A stretch of DNA of 64,000 nucleotides from Bin87 sp965207585 (GTDB taxonomy: Bacteria; Chloroflexota; Dehalococcoidia; Lucifugimonadales; UBA3495). Each line of letters starts with the position of its first letter. Within the stretch, counting starts at the first letter, position 1. Under the pieces are notes generated by a model. That model searched no databases, was not told where the DNA came from, and saw only the letters and a list, made by a program, of their open reading frames with translations. The stretch covers positions 62,001-126,000 of the forward strand of contig CBDBMT010000003.1 of assembly GCA_965207585.1 (NCBI GenBank), read 5' to 3'. This document shows positions 1 to 7,285 of this stretch, one piece after another. Made by a program: the position numbers and the translations under genes.

Positions 1-744
1 GCAGTGATCGGATCCCATCACGTCGGGCAGTATGAAGGCATCGGTCAGGTTGGAGGCGAAATCGCTGTCGGTGAAGAAGTAGTCGATGCGCCAGCCCACG
101 TTCCGTTCCCGCGCGCGGGTCACCTGGTTCCACCAACTGTAGTTGTGCGGTTCCTGGTTGAACCGGCGGAAGGTGTCAACGTAGCCGTGTTCAAGGAAGG
201 TGTCCATCCAGGCCCGTTCCTCCGGGAGGAAGCCGGAAATCTTCTCGTTTGCCTTGGGCCGGGCGAGGTCGATTTCCTTGTGGGCGGTATTTACGTCGCC
301 GCACACAACCACGCTGCGGCCTTCCTGTCGCAGCCTGTCCACGTAATCCAGGAAGGCGTCGTAGAACTCCATCTTGTAACGCAGGCGTTCGGCAGACTGC
401 TTGCCGTTGGGGAAATAGATGCCCAGGAACACGAAATCATCGAAGTCGGCGACGATGGTGCGCCCCTCGCTGTCGAACCGCTCAACACCCAAGCCGAAAC
501 TGACGCTGCGGGGTGCGTGTCCCTGGCGGGTGTAGAGGCCCACACCGCTGTAGCCCTTTCGCTCCGGAGTGGTGAACCAACTGGAATAACCCTCCACCTG
601 CTTCAGGGCGGTGGGCAACTGGGACTCGTGGGCCTTGGTTTCCTGGAGGCACAGCACGTCGGGCTGTTCTTCCTGAAACCACTCAAGAAATCCCTTCTTG
701 TGAACTGCCCGAATGCCGTTGACGTTCCATGAAATCAGTTTCAT
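1..744 (-). CDS. xth: Exodeoxyribonuclease III (3' end cut by window edge)
   Basis: The reverse strand reads from an ATG at 744 as MKLISWNVNGIRAVHKKGF, the classic N-terminus of ExoIII-type AP endonucleases of the EEP superfamily. These Mg-dependent enzymes cut 5' to abasic sites and remove 3' blocking groups in base-excision repair. Further conserved stretches follow: CLQETKAHESQ carries the metal-binding Glu, YSGVGLYTR lies around residues 60-70, VVVCGDVNTAHKEIDL carries the catalytic Asp and Asn, and NVGWRIDYFFTD comes late. The reading frame is open to base 1, so only the last part (the GSDHCP-type His motif begins right at the edge) is missing. The upstream neighbour (889-1308) has the same orientation, but the 144-base gap argues against tight coupling. 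Identification is firm; whether it is ExoIII or a close ExoA-type paralogue cannot be settled from this part. Confidence 0.93.
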   Translation of the reverse strand, partial: MKLISWNVNGIRAVHKKGFLEWFQEEQPDVLCLQETKAHESQLPTALKQVEGYSSWFTTPERKGYSGVGLYTRQGHAPRSVSFGLGVERFDSEGRTIVADFDDFVFLGIYFPNGKQSAERLRYKMEFYDAFLDYVDRLRQEGRSVVVCGDVNTAHKEIDLARPKANEKISGFLPEERAWMDTFLEHGYVDTFRRFNQEPHNYSWWNQVTRARERNVGWRIDYFFTDSDFASNLTDAFILPDVMGSDHC

Positions 745-888
745 GTTCTACTCCCTCAGCCGCACCCTCCCCGCAGGGAGAGGGAAGAATGGCCAGTTAC
801 AGTCAAGGATTTTCCGGATGCTGGCTTTCGCGGGGATACCGCGGTGCGAAGGGCGGATTGGGCGCCGCCCCAGTTTTGGGACAGTTTC

Positions 889-1308
889 CTATTCGTCGTC
901 CTCTTTCCAGGAGATGAAACGACCGGGGGAAATGACGATCAGGGTCAACCGTTCGTCCGCCAGAAGTTCCGCGGCGAACTCGGAGCCTCGTTCGTCCCCC
1001 TCGTAGAGGACGCATGTCCGGCGCACCATGTCATCCAGCCCGCGGTCGGTGATGCTGGCCGTGCCCTCGATGGTCACAAAAGAATAGGGGTGATCCGGGG
1101 TGCAGACACATAGGGCTACGGTGGGGTTGCGGCGAATGTTTCGCACCTTCACCGCCGTTCTGTCGGCCATCACCAAAGCCTGACCGTTATCCCAAAGGAA
1201 CCACACTGGCGCCACATGGGGAGTTCCAGCGGCTCGCATGGTGACCAACTGCGCCGTCCGGGGCTGGGACAGAAATTCATCCACCTCTGCTGTGTTCAGT
1301 GTTCCCAA
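889..1308 (-). CDS. Pyridoxamine 5'-phosphate oxidase-fold (PPOX) flavin/F420-binding protein
   Basis: This 139-residue protein has the small split-barrel layout of PPOX-class enzymes. An N-terminal LVTMRAAGTPHVAPVWFLWD strand pair is followed by ALVMADRTAVKVRNIRRNP (phosphate-binding Lys/Arg), VALCVCTPDHPYSFVTIEGTASI, and a C-terminal LIVISPGRFISWK. The family uses FMN or F420 to reduce or oxidise small substrates; the substrate here cannot be told. The start is a TTG, supported by a strong GGAGGAAACACC Shine-Dalgarno stretch directly upstream on the minus strand. It is divergent from the NTF2-like gene at 1492. Confidence 0.85.
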   Translation of the reverse strand: MGTLNTAEVDEFLSQPRTAQLVTMRAAGTPHVAPVWFLWDNGQALVMADRTAVKVRNIRRNPTVALCVCTPDHPYSFVTIEGTASITDRGLDDMVRRTCVLYEGDERGSEFAAELLADERLTLIVISPGRFISWKEDDE

Positions 1309-1491
1309 GGTGTTTCCTCCTGCATCTTCTCGGGTCCGCGATGCCTTTCATCAAGATACCAAAGCCATGATAGCGGAAACGCAGCCGGTGGCGGGTTAAG
1401 GTCCTTTCTCAACTCACCTTGCCAGATATTTTCCGTTGTGCTAAAGCCCCATCACGATTTAGAAATCCACGACAATCGGAGAGGTAATCGT

Positions 1492-2028
1492 ATGTCAACT
1501 GATCAAATGGCCGATTTGTCAGCGGTGGTGGAGGAACTGCGGGGCGAGGTTCGTCGCCTGGAGGACTTGGTGGGGGACCTGCGGGACCGGGCTCTCCACC
1601 TGGAGGACATTGAAGCGCTGCGCAACCTCAAGGCAGAATACGCCGCCGCTTGCGACGACAACTATGACGCGGACCGGCTGGCCGCGTTGTTTGTTGAGGA
1701 CGCCACTTGGGAAAGTGAAGGGATGGGAAGATACGAGGGAAGGGAGGCGATTCGCGAGTTCTTTCGCGGGATTTCCGGTCACTTCGTCTTCGCTTTGCAT
1801 TACGGGCTGAACCCGCAGATCAAAGTTGCCGGAGATACAGCTCGCGCTCGCTGGTACCTGTTCATGCCGTGCACCGTGGGTGACACCGGCAAGGCGATGT
1901 GGCGGGCCGGTCTCGACGAAGAAGAATACGTGCGGGTCCAAGGCAGGTGGATGTACAAGAGCAAGAAATCGGCCCCCTTCTTCCACACGACTTTCGAGGA
2001 GGGTTGGGCCAAGCAGCAGTTCATCTAG
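1492..2028 (+). CDS. SnoaL/NTF2-like protein with N-terminal coiled coil
   Basis: This 178-residue protein begins with a heptad-rich helix (about residues 8-45, VVEELRGEVRRLEDLVGDLR). A SnoaL-like alpha+beta cone follows: IEALRNLKAEYAAACDD, an acidic stretch ending LFVEDATWES, then YEGREAIREFF and a barrel ending in EEEYVRVQGRWMYKSKK. Such proteins are ligand-binding domains or small isomerases/dehydratases, so no specific substrate is assigned. The ATG at 1492 was chosen because GAGAGGTAATCGT precedes it. A longer in-frame reading to 1216 overlaps the opposite-strand PPOX gene and has no family similarity. Confidence 0.8.
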   Translation: MSTDQMADLSAVVEELRGEVRRLEDLVGDLRDRALHLEDIEALRNLKAEYAAACDDNYDADRLAALFVEDATWESEGMGRYEGREAIREFFRGISGHFVFALHYGLNPQIKVAGDTARARWYLFMPCTVGDTGKAMWRAGLDEEEYVRVQGRWMYKSKKSAPFFHTTFEEGWAKQQFI

Positions 2029-2173
2029 GTTGGTGGAACAATTGGACGGTATGGCAATCCTTCTCCGGTGAATCACGCCCGGGTCGCGGGCAGGCGGACT
2101 CCAACAACCTCCCCCGGCGCCAGGTCCACCGGAGGCGCGGGCCCGAGTTCCATGCCGTCAGATCGTCCCGGGG

Positions 2174-2818
2174 TTACTGCGGCTGCAGATCCTGCGTCTG
2201 GAACTGGAACCATTGGACTTGTCCGTCGTCCACCAGTTGCTGTACGGCGTGGTCGTTCTCGAGGCCGGCGATCACCGGCACGGCGGTCAGGCCCGTGAAA
2301 CGGCTGATGAGTCCGGCGTTCCGGACCGCCCGCCGGGTATCGCGTTCGTCGGCGGTGTAGGATGCCTCGACGGCCATGAACAGTTGGTTGCCGTCCGAGT
2401 CTTGAACCTTCGCAACCAGGTCCGCCACGTAGAAGCTGCGCCGGACGCTCGACGGGATGTCATAGGGCGTGGACCCGCGCAGCATGGCTCGCAGGTCGTT
2501 GCCGTTGAGCTGCTGCGTGATTTCGTAGCCCAGATGCTCGGCGATGTCGTCGGACATCTCGCGGGCGATGCGGCCGGCCACGTGGCCTTTGAGGATACCC
2601 AGGTCGTCGGTGATGCGCTGCAGGCGTTCCTCCACCCGAGCGTTTATCGCCTCCTGCCGCTCGATGAAGGCCGTCACGTGGGCGGCGAATTGGGCGAAGC
2701 GCTCCGGCAGCTGCACCAGTTCTGCGGAGAGGACCAGGTTGCGGACCTGGGCGAGGAATTCGGGGTCGTCTTGCAGAGCCTGAAGCAGGCGTGCTTTTTC
2801 CTCTTGGCTCATTGTCAT
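2174..2818 (-). CDS. Coiled-coil protein with nuclease-like C-terminal domain, function unknown
   Basis: This 214-residue soluble protein has a helical N-terminal part (LPERFAQFAAHVTAFIERQEAI, then RVEERLQRITDDLGIL) that resembles a short coiled coil. The C-terminal half (SFYVADLVAKVQDSDGNQ, LFMAVEASYTADERDTRRA, ending in GLTAVPVIAGLE) has a strand-Glu-x-Ser-helix pattern like compact PD-(D/E)XK-type domains found in many cyanobacterial and Chloroflexota proteins of unknown role. The same architecture recurs at 48307-49167, so the two are probably paralogues. Two in-frame ATGs lie at 2818 and 2812; I kept the outer one. The nuclease resemblance is by eye only. Confidence 0.65.
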   Translation of the reverse strand: MTMSQEEKARLLQALQDDPEFLAQVRNLVLSAELVQLPERFAQFAAHVTAFIERQEAINARVEERLQRITDDLGILKGHVAGRIAREMSDDIAEHLGYEITQQLNGNDLRAMLRGSTPYDIPSSVRRSFYVADLVAKVQDSDGNQLFMAVEASYTADERDTRRAVRNAGLISRFTGLTAVPVIAGLENDHAVQQLVDDGQVQWFQFQTQDLQPQ

Positions 2819-2993
2819 GGTTCTGCTCCGCGCCCGTCTTTGATTTTATCACTCTCTCCTGCCGGGCACAGAGAGCGACGGCGCGGCGTCATGCTATTCT
2901 AGGCCACGCTGGAGCCGTTCCAAGGTGCTAAACTGCTGGCGCACAGTCCTGGCCCAATCTGTACTGCGATTTTCAAACAGAAAGGAGTGAGCA

Positions 2994-3881
2994 GTGCCTT
3001 ACGCCAACATAGACGGAGTTAACCTGTATTACGAGGAGTATGGCGCCGGCCACACGGTCATGCTCACGCCGGGCGGACGGGTGGACCACAACGGCCTGCG
3101 GCCCATGGCTGCCTTGCTGTCGACCCATTGCCGCGTCATCATCCACGACCGCCGCAACTGCGGCAAGTCCGACGTGGTGATCGACGGCGAGCTTTCCGAG
3201 CAGCACCTTTGGGCTGAAGAGATGGCGGCTCTGCTGAAGCACCTGGGCGCTGCCCCGGCCTACCTGGCCGGAGGGTCCGCCGGTTCGCGAACTTCGCTGA
3301 CGGTGGCGGCGCGGCACCCCGAGGTGGTCAAGGGCGTGTTCGTCTGGGAGGTTTCCGGCGGGCCAAGGAGCGCCGAACTGATGTCACCAGGCTACTACGG
3401 ACAGTACATTGAGGCCGCCGAGCGCGGCGGGATGGAAGCGGTGGCCGCGACCGAGTTTTTTGAGCAGCGCATCCGGGACAACCCTGACAACCGGGAGCGG
3501 ATCCTTTCCATGGATCCCGAGGAGTTCTGTTCGGTCATGCGCCGCTGGCGGGAACAGTTCTCCCGACCCAACCCGGTGGGAGACCTTACCGAGGAGCAGC
3601 TGAAGTCCATCACCTGCCCGGTGCTGGCTTTCGAGGGCAACACGCCCGACGACGTTCACCACAAGTCTGCGGCGGATAACGTGAAGCGACTGGTGCCCAA
3701 CGCCGAGCTGCTCCCGTCGGCGTGGACCCACGAGGAATGGGCGGTCATCGGCCAGCACGACAACACCTTCCCGGGCATCGCCGCCACCAACCGCTACCAC
3801 ATGAAGTCCACTTTCTACGCCGCGCATCTGCTGGAGTTCATCGCCAGGGTCGAAGCCCTACAGACTTCAGCCGCGGCCTGA
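2994..3881 (+). CDS. Alpha/beta-fold hydrolase
   Basis: This 295-residue protein has the alpha/beta-hydrolase order. It opens with NIDGVNLYYEEYGAG, then an oxyanion region VMLTPGGRVDHNG, the DRRNCGKSDV turn, and a nucleophile elbow AGGSAGSRTSL (Gly-Gly-Ser-Ala-Gly, Ser near residue 100). The late acid strand is CPVLAFEGNTPDDVHH; a conventional terminal His is less obvious (WTHEEWAVIGQHDNTF is the likely site). The start is GTG, placed 8 bases after AAAGGAG. Downstream and co-oriented are a cupin and two CoA-transferases, suggesting a catabolic gene cluster. Substrate unknown. Confidence 0.85.
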   Translation: MPYANIDGVNLYYEEYGAGHTVMLTPGGRVDHNGLRPMAALLSTHCRVIIHDRRNCGKSDVVIDGELSEQHLWAEEMAALLKHLGAAPAYLAGGSAGSRTSLTVAARHPEVVKGVFVWEVSGGPRSAELMSPGYYGQYIEAAERGGMEAVAATEFFEQRIRDNPDNRERILSMDPEEFCSVMRRWREQFSRPNPVGDLTEEQLKSITCPVLAFEGNTPDDVHHKSAADNVKRLVPNAELLPSAWTHEEWAVIGQHDNTFPGIAATNRYHMKSTFYAAHLLEFIARVEALQTSAAA

Positions 3882-3915
3882 CCATATCCCCTACAGACCA
3901 GAACGGAGGAACAGG

Positions 3916-4257
3916 ATGGGAACCTTCAGACTTTACTCTGGCGATGACGGCCAGTCCCACATTGAGACCATCGACCTGGACCAGACACCCGATTGGAAGA
4001 GCGCGCGGGATGTCACCACCATCAGCTTCAGTGAAGCCCCGGCCGGCCGCTTCTCCGACTGGCACACGGCGCCGCGCCGCCAGTTTGTCATCGTCCTTTC
4101 CGGGCAACTGGAGATTGGCCTGGGCGACGGCTCCAAGCACGTCTTCGGCCCCGGCGACGCCCGCCTGGTGGAGGACATCACCGGCCAGGGCCACACCACC
4201 GCCACACACGGCGACCAGCCTTGCGTCACCTGCACCATCCCCTTGGCCAATCAGTAA
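3916..4257 (+). CDS. Small cupin-domain protein
   Basis: This 113-residue single-domain protein has the cupin beta-barrel pattern RRQFVIVLSGQLEIGLGDGS, then FGPGDARLVEDITGQGHTT. Motif 1 has a reduced set of metal ligands (HTAPRRQFVIV in place of the usual HxH), so metal binding is uncertain; GHTTATHGD retains histidines from motif 2. It sits 34 bases after the hydrolase, with a GGAGGAACAGG ribosome-binding site before its ATG, and is probably co-transcribed with it. Confidence 0.8.
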   Translation: MGTFRLYSGDDGQSHIETIDLDQTPDWKSARDVTTISFSEAPAGRFSDWHTAPRRQFVIVLSGQLEIGLGDGSKHVFGPGDARLVEDITGQGHTTATHGDQPCVTCTIPLANQ

Positions 4258-4391
4258 CCAACGCCGCTCGAACAGCAGCCCTTCAAGTTTGTTGAGGGCG
4301 ACGACCCAAGTGGACTCGGCCCCTGGTCTGGACTATCATCGGGCCGGTCAAACGCTTCGGCGCAGCAGCGGCAAATGGAGGGCCAGTTTCA

Positions 4392-5651
4392 ATGGCGGAG
4401 AAGGGAATTCTCGACGGGGTTAGAGTCCTTAGCTTGGAGCAGGTGCATGCGCTGCCGTGGGGAACGGGATTCCTTGCGGATCTGGGCGCCGATGTCATCC
4501 GCGTCGAAAGCCCTGACCACCTGCAGGACCGCAAATCCGGCCCCTTTCCCGAAGGAACTCCGAGTGAAGAGTGGTGGAATGAAGCCGGCAACATGGTCTA
4601 CTACGGCGCCCGCAACAAGCGCAGCCTGTGCATGGTAGTAACCCACCCGCGGGGAAAGGAAGTCTTTCTCAAGCTGGTGGAGAAGGCTGACATCGTGACC
4701 GACAACTTCCGTCCCGGAACCATGCAGCGGTTCGGGTTCGACCACGACAGCCTCTCCGCAATCAACCCCCGCATCATCACCCTGAGCAGCACCGCTTACG
4801 GATACACCGGACCCTGGCGGCGGGCCGGCTCCCGGGCCCGCACCGTCGATGCTGCCTGTGGCTTGTCCTACCTGACCGGCTACGAAGGCGGCCCTTCCCA
4901 GCGGGCCAGCCCCAACTACATGGATCATTCCGTGGGCAACAACGTAGCCTACGCCCTGCTGCTGGCCCTGTACCAGCGCAACAAGACCGGCAAGGGCATG
5001 CGGGTTGACCTCACCATGCTGGAAACCGGGGTCTCGTCAGTGGGACCGGCCATCCTGGAGGCGCAGCGGGGCATAACCCGCGAGCGTTTGGGCTGTGCCC
5101 ACTGGTGGAAGGCGCCGCACAACGTGTATCCGGCCCGGGACGACGACCGTTGGATAGTTATTGTCGTGTCGTCGGATACAGAATGGGAAGCGCTGAAGGG
5201 AGCGATGGGCGGGCCCCAGTGGGCCGAGGGAGCCAAATTCGGCACCGCTTTGGCACGTTGGCGCAACCGCCATGAACTGGACGAGTTGATCGGTAAATGG
5301 ACCTCGCAGCACGACGACCTGGAACTGGCGCAGAGGTTGCAGGAACTGGGCGTCACTGCCGGCTCGACGATGACCGCGCAAGACCTGGTAGACGACTCGC
5401 ATCTGCGGGACAGGGGCTATCTGTGGGAGTTTTCCAATCCCCAGGCCCCTGACGTTGGGCCCCGCATTTTTGCCGGCCGCCCCTTCAGAGATCCGGGTAA
5501 TCCCATGTCAATTGCGAAGGTCGCGAGGTTGGGACAGGACAACGAGGCGATATTGGCGGAGCTGGCCGGGTTGTCGCCGGCGGAGATAGGGGAACTGGTA
5601 TCCGAAGGCGTGGTTTTCGGCGACCCCCGGCCCGACGAACCAAGGCCGTAA
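4392..5651 (+). CDS. CaiB/BaiF-type (family III) CoA-transferase
   Basis: This 419-residue protein shows the family III CoA-transferase signature. GVRVLSLEQVHALPWGTGFLADLGADVIRVES opens the Rossmann-like half, NKRSLCMVVTHPRGKEVFLKL follows, then DIVTDNFRPGTMQRFG. The nucleophilic Asp is expected at Asp178 in PNYMDHSVGNN. These enzymes move CoA between carboxylic acids as interlocked dimers; the acid is not identifiable here. A second family member follows 40 bases downstream, and tandem pairs often form heteromers or serve one pathway. The ATG at 4392 fits the family N-terminus; there is only a weak ribosome-binding site. Confidence 0.92.
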   Translation: MAEKGILDGVRVLSLEQVHALPWGTGFLADLGADVIRVESPDHLQDRKSGPFPEGTPSEEWWNEAGNMVYYGARNKRSLCMVVTHPRGKEVFLKLVEKADIVTDNFRPGTMQRFGFDHDSLSAINPRIITLSSTAYGYTGPWRRAGSRARTVDAACGLSYLTGYEGGPSQRASPNYMDHSVGNNVAYALLLALYQRNKTGKGMRVDLTMLETGVSSVGPAILEAQRGITRERLGCAHWWKAPHNVYPARDDDRWIVIVVSSDTEWEALKGAMGGPQWAEGAKFGTALARWRNRHELDELIGKWTSQHDDLELAQRLQELGVTAGSTMTAQDLVDDSHLRDRGYLWEFSNPQAPDVGPRIFAGRPFRDPGNPMSIAKVARLGQDNEAILAELAGLSPAEIGELVSEGVVFGDPRPDEPRP

Positions 5652-5691
5652 TTCAGGCGCGAGAGCAGACGAACAATCGCGAAGTGCAGCG

Positions 5692-6939
5692 ATGTTCGCC
5701 TTCATGGATAAGCAACTGGTGGTAGAGACCATGCCCGGGATACTTTCAGAATTGCGCGTACTGGAACTGGCCCACCGGCCCTCGGGCGCCTATTGCGCCA
5801 AGCTGCTGGCCGACCAGGGCGCGGACACCATCAAGGTTGAACCGCCCGGCTGGGGCGACCAGGCCCGCCACGAGCCGCCCTTCATTGACGAGGTTCCCGA
5901 TCCCGACCGGGCCACCTCCTTCCTTGCCTTCAACACCAACAAGCGGGGCATCACGCTGGACGTGGAGCAGGCAGAAGGTCGGGAGCTTTTCCAGCGATTA
6001 GCCGCCACTGCGGATATTGTCGTTGAGAGTTATCCACCGGGGAGGCTGGCGGAATTGGGACTGGGCTATGAACGGCTGTCCCAATCCAACCCCGGCCTGA
6101 TCCTGGTTTCCATCACCTATTTCGGCCAGGACGGGCCCTATGCCAGCTACCAGGGCGATGATCTGGTGGCTCAGGCCATGGGGGGCTACCTTTACGCAGT
6201 AACCGGCTCGGCCAGCCAACCGCCCATGGGCACGGCCCTGCAGCAGATGGAGATTACCGCCGCCCGCAACGGGGCCGTGGCGGTAATGGCCGCGCTGTTG
6301 CGACGGGAGCAGTCGGGAAAGGGCACCCACATCGATGTGTCGACCATGGAGGCCGCCGTCAGCACCCCCTCCGGGTTGATCCACCCCTACACCTACACTG
6401 GACGCAGCCCTCACCGGGGCGGCAGCGACGGCAACGTAATGGACGGAATGCACCTGCCCACCCTGGATGGCGAAGTAACACTCACCACGGCGGGCACCGG
6501 CGGCCGTCCCATGGAGGCGTGGGCCGAGTTCTTGGATGAACCGGGGCTGCTGGACTCCAAGTTCGCGTCCCGCTCCGGCCGGATGGAACACTGGGAGGAG
6601 CTTCATGGACTGGTGGCCCCCAAGCTGGCCCAGTGGACCAACCTGGACTTGATGCGAGAGACCATGACCCGGGGCCTGGTCATCGGGCTGGTTCAGACGC
6701 CACAGCAGGTGGTGGAATCGCCGCACCTGGACGAGAGAGGGTTCTTTGTCGAGATGGACCATGCCGAGGCCGGCCCATTGAAATACCCGGGTTCGGGGTT
6801 CTTTATCGACGGAGAAAACGCCATGGCATCGGCCCGACCGGCGCCCCGCCTGGGCGAGCACAACGTCGAAGTTCTATGTGGTGAGCTGGGCCTCACGGTC
6901 CGGGACCTGGGACTGCTGCGGGCAGCCAGGGTTATCTGA
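5692..6939 (+). CDS. Second CaiB/BaiF-type CoA-transferase, catalytic Asp replaced by Glu
   Basis: This 415-residue protein contains LSELRVLELAHRPSGAYCAKLLADQGADTIKVEPP, NKRGITLDVEQAEGRELFQRL and DIVVESYPPGRLAELG, all standard for family III CoA-transferases. Aligned without gaps to the neighbour over the segment ending GKG, the position of its catalytic Asp178 is Glu here (LQQMEITAARNG). That may mean altered or lost activity, or a regulatory partner role in a heteromer with the product of 4392-5651. Starts at 5692, 5704 and 5731 are all possible; the family N-terminus begins near the third. Confidence 0.9.
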   Translation: MFAFMDKQLVVETMPGILSELRVLELAHRPSGAYCAKLLADQGADTIKVEPPGWGDQARHEPPFIDEVPDPDRATSFLAFNTNKRGITLDVEQAEGRELFQRLAATADIVVESYPPGRLAELGLGYERLSQSNPGLILVSITYFGQDGPYASYQGDDLVAQAMGGYLYAVTGSASQPPMGTALQQMEITAARNGAVAVMAALLRREQSGKGTHIDVSTMEAAVSTPSGLIHPYTYTGRSPHRGGSDGNVMDGMHLPTLDGEVTLTTAGTGGRPMEAWAEFLDEPGLLDSKFASRSGRMEHWEELHGLVAPKLAQWTNLDLMRETMTRGLVIGLVQTPQQVVESPHLDERGFFVEMDHAEAGPLKYPGSGFFIDGENAMASARPAPRLGEHNVEVLCGELGLTVRDLGLLRAARVI

Positions 6940-7032
6940 TCCACTAATGTGAAGCGCCGCGGACCCAGAGTAAATGCACCACCTTTCCGTGGATGAAGCA
7001 GGATTTCACTGGACGGTAGTGGACACAAAAAT

Positions 7033-7067
7033 GGCCGCTTCCTACCCATTTCAAGTAGGAAGCGGCC
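7033..7067. terminator. Bidirectional intrinsic terminator
   Basis: A perfect 13-bp stem (GGCCGCTTCCTAC at 7033-7045 with its complement at 7055-7067) closes a 9-base loop. It is followed by GTTTT on the plus strand and ATTTTTG on the minus strand. It lies between the converging CoA-transferase gene and tRNA-Ser, so it can stop transcription from both sides. Confidence 0.85.
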
Positions 7068-7097
7068 GTTTTGCGCCAGGCATTCACGATATTAATA

Positions 7098-7187
7098 TGG
7101 CGGAGAGGGCGGGATTCGAACCCGCGAGAGGCGTTAACCCCTACGCGATTTCCAGTCGCGCCCATTCGTCCACTCTGGCACCTCTCC
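7098..7187 (-). tRNA. tRNA-Ser (GGA anticodon), CCA encoded
   Basis: The minus strand reads GGAGAGGTGCCAGAGTGG at the 5' end, an anticodon loop CTGGAAA (anticodon GGA, decoding UCC/UCU), a long variable arm typical of class II tRNAs, a GGGTTCGAATCCC T-arm, and CCTCTCC closing the acceptor stem. Discriminator G and an encoded CCA (7098-7100) follow. Confidence 0.95.
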
Positions 7188-7285
7188 GCGGCGGTCCGGG
7201 ACGTCGCAACGTACCCAGACTATGAGGATCTCGAAAGGCGGGCCAAAATTATAGCACGGACGCCCGGGCGTACGCGCTCGCGACG

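Noticed and set aside
4..732. Long plus-strand open frame over the exonuclease gene
   Set aside because: Shadow of exodeoxyribonuclease III on the minus strand; the plus-strand product has no family features.
1216..1491. N-terminal extension of the NTF2-like protein
   Set aside because: Overlaps the opposite-strand PPOX gene, has no family similarity, and a strong ribosome-binding site supports the start at 1492.
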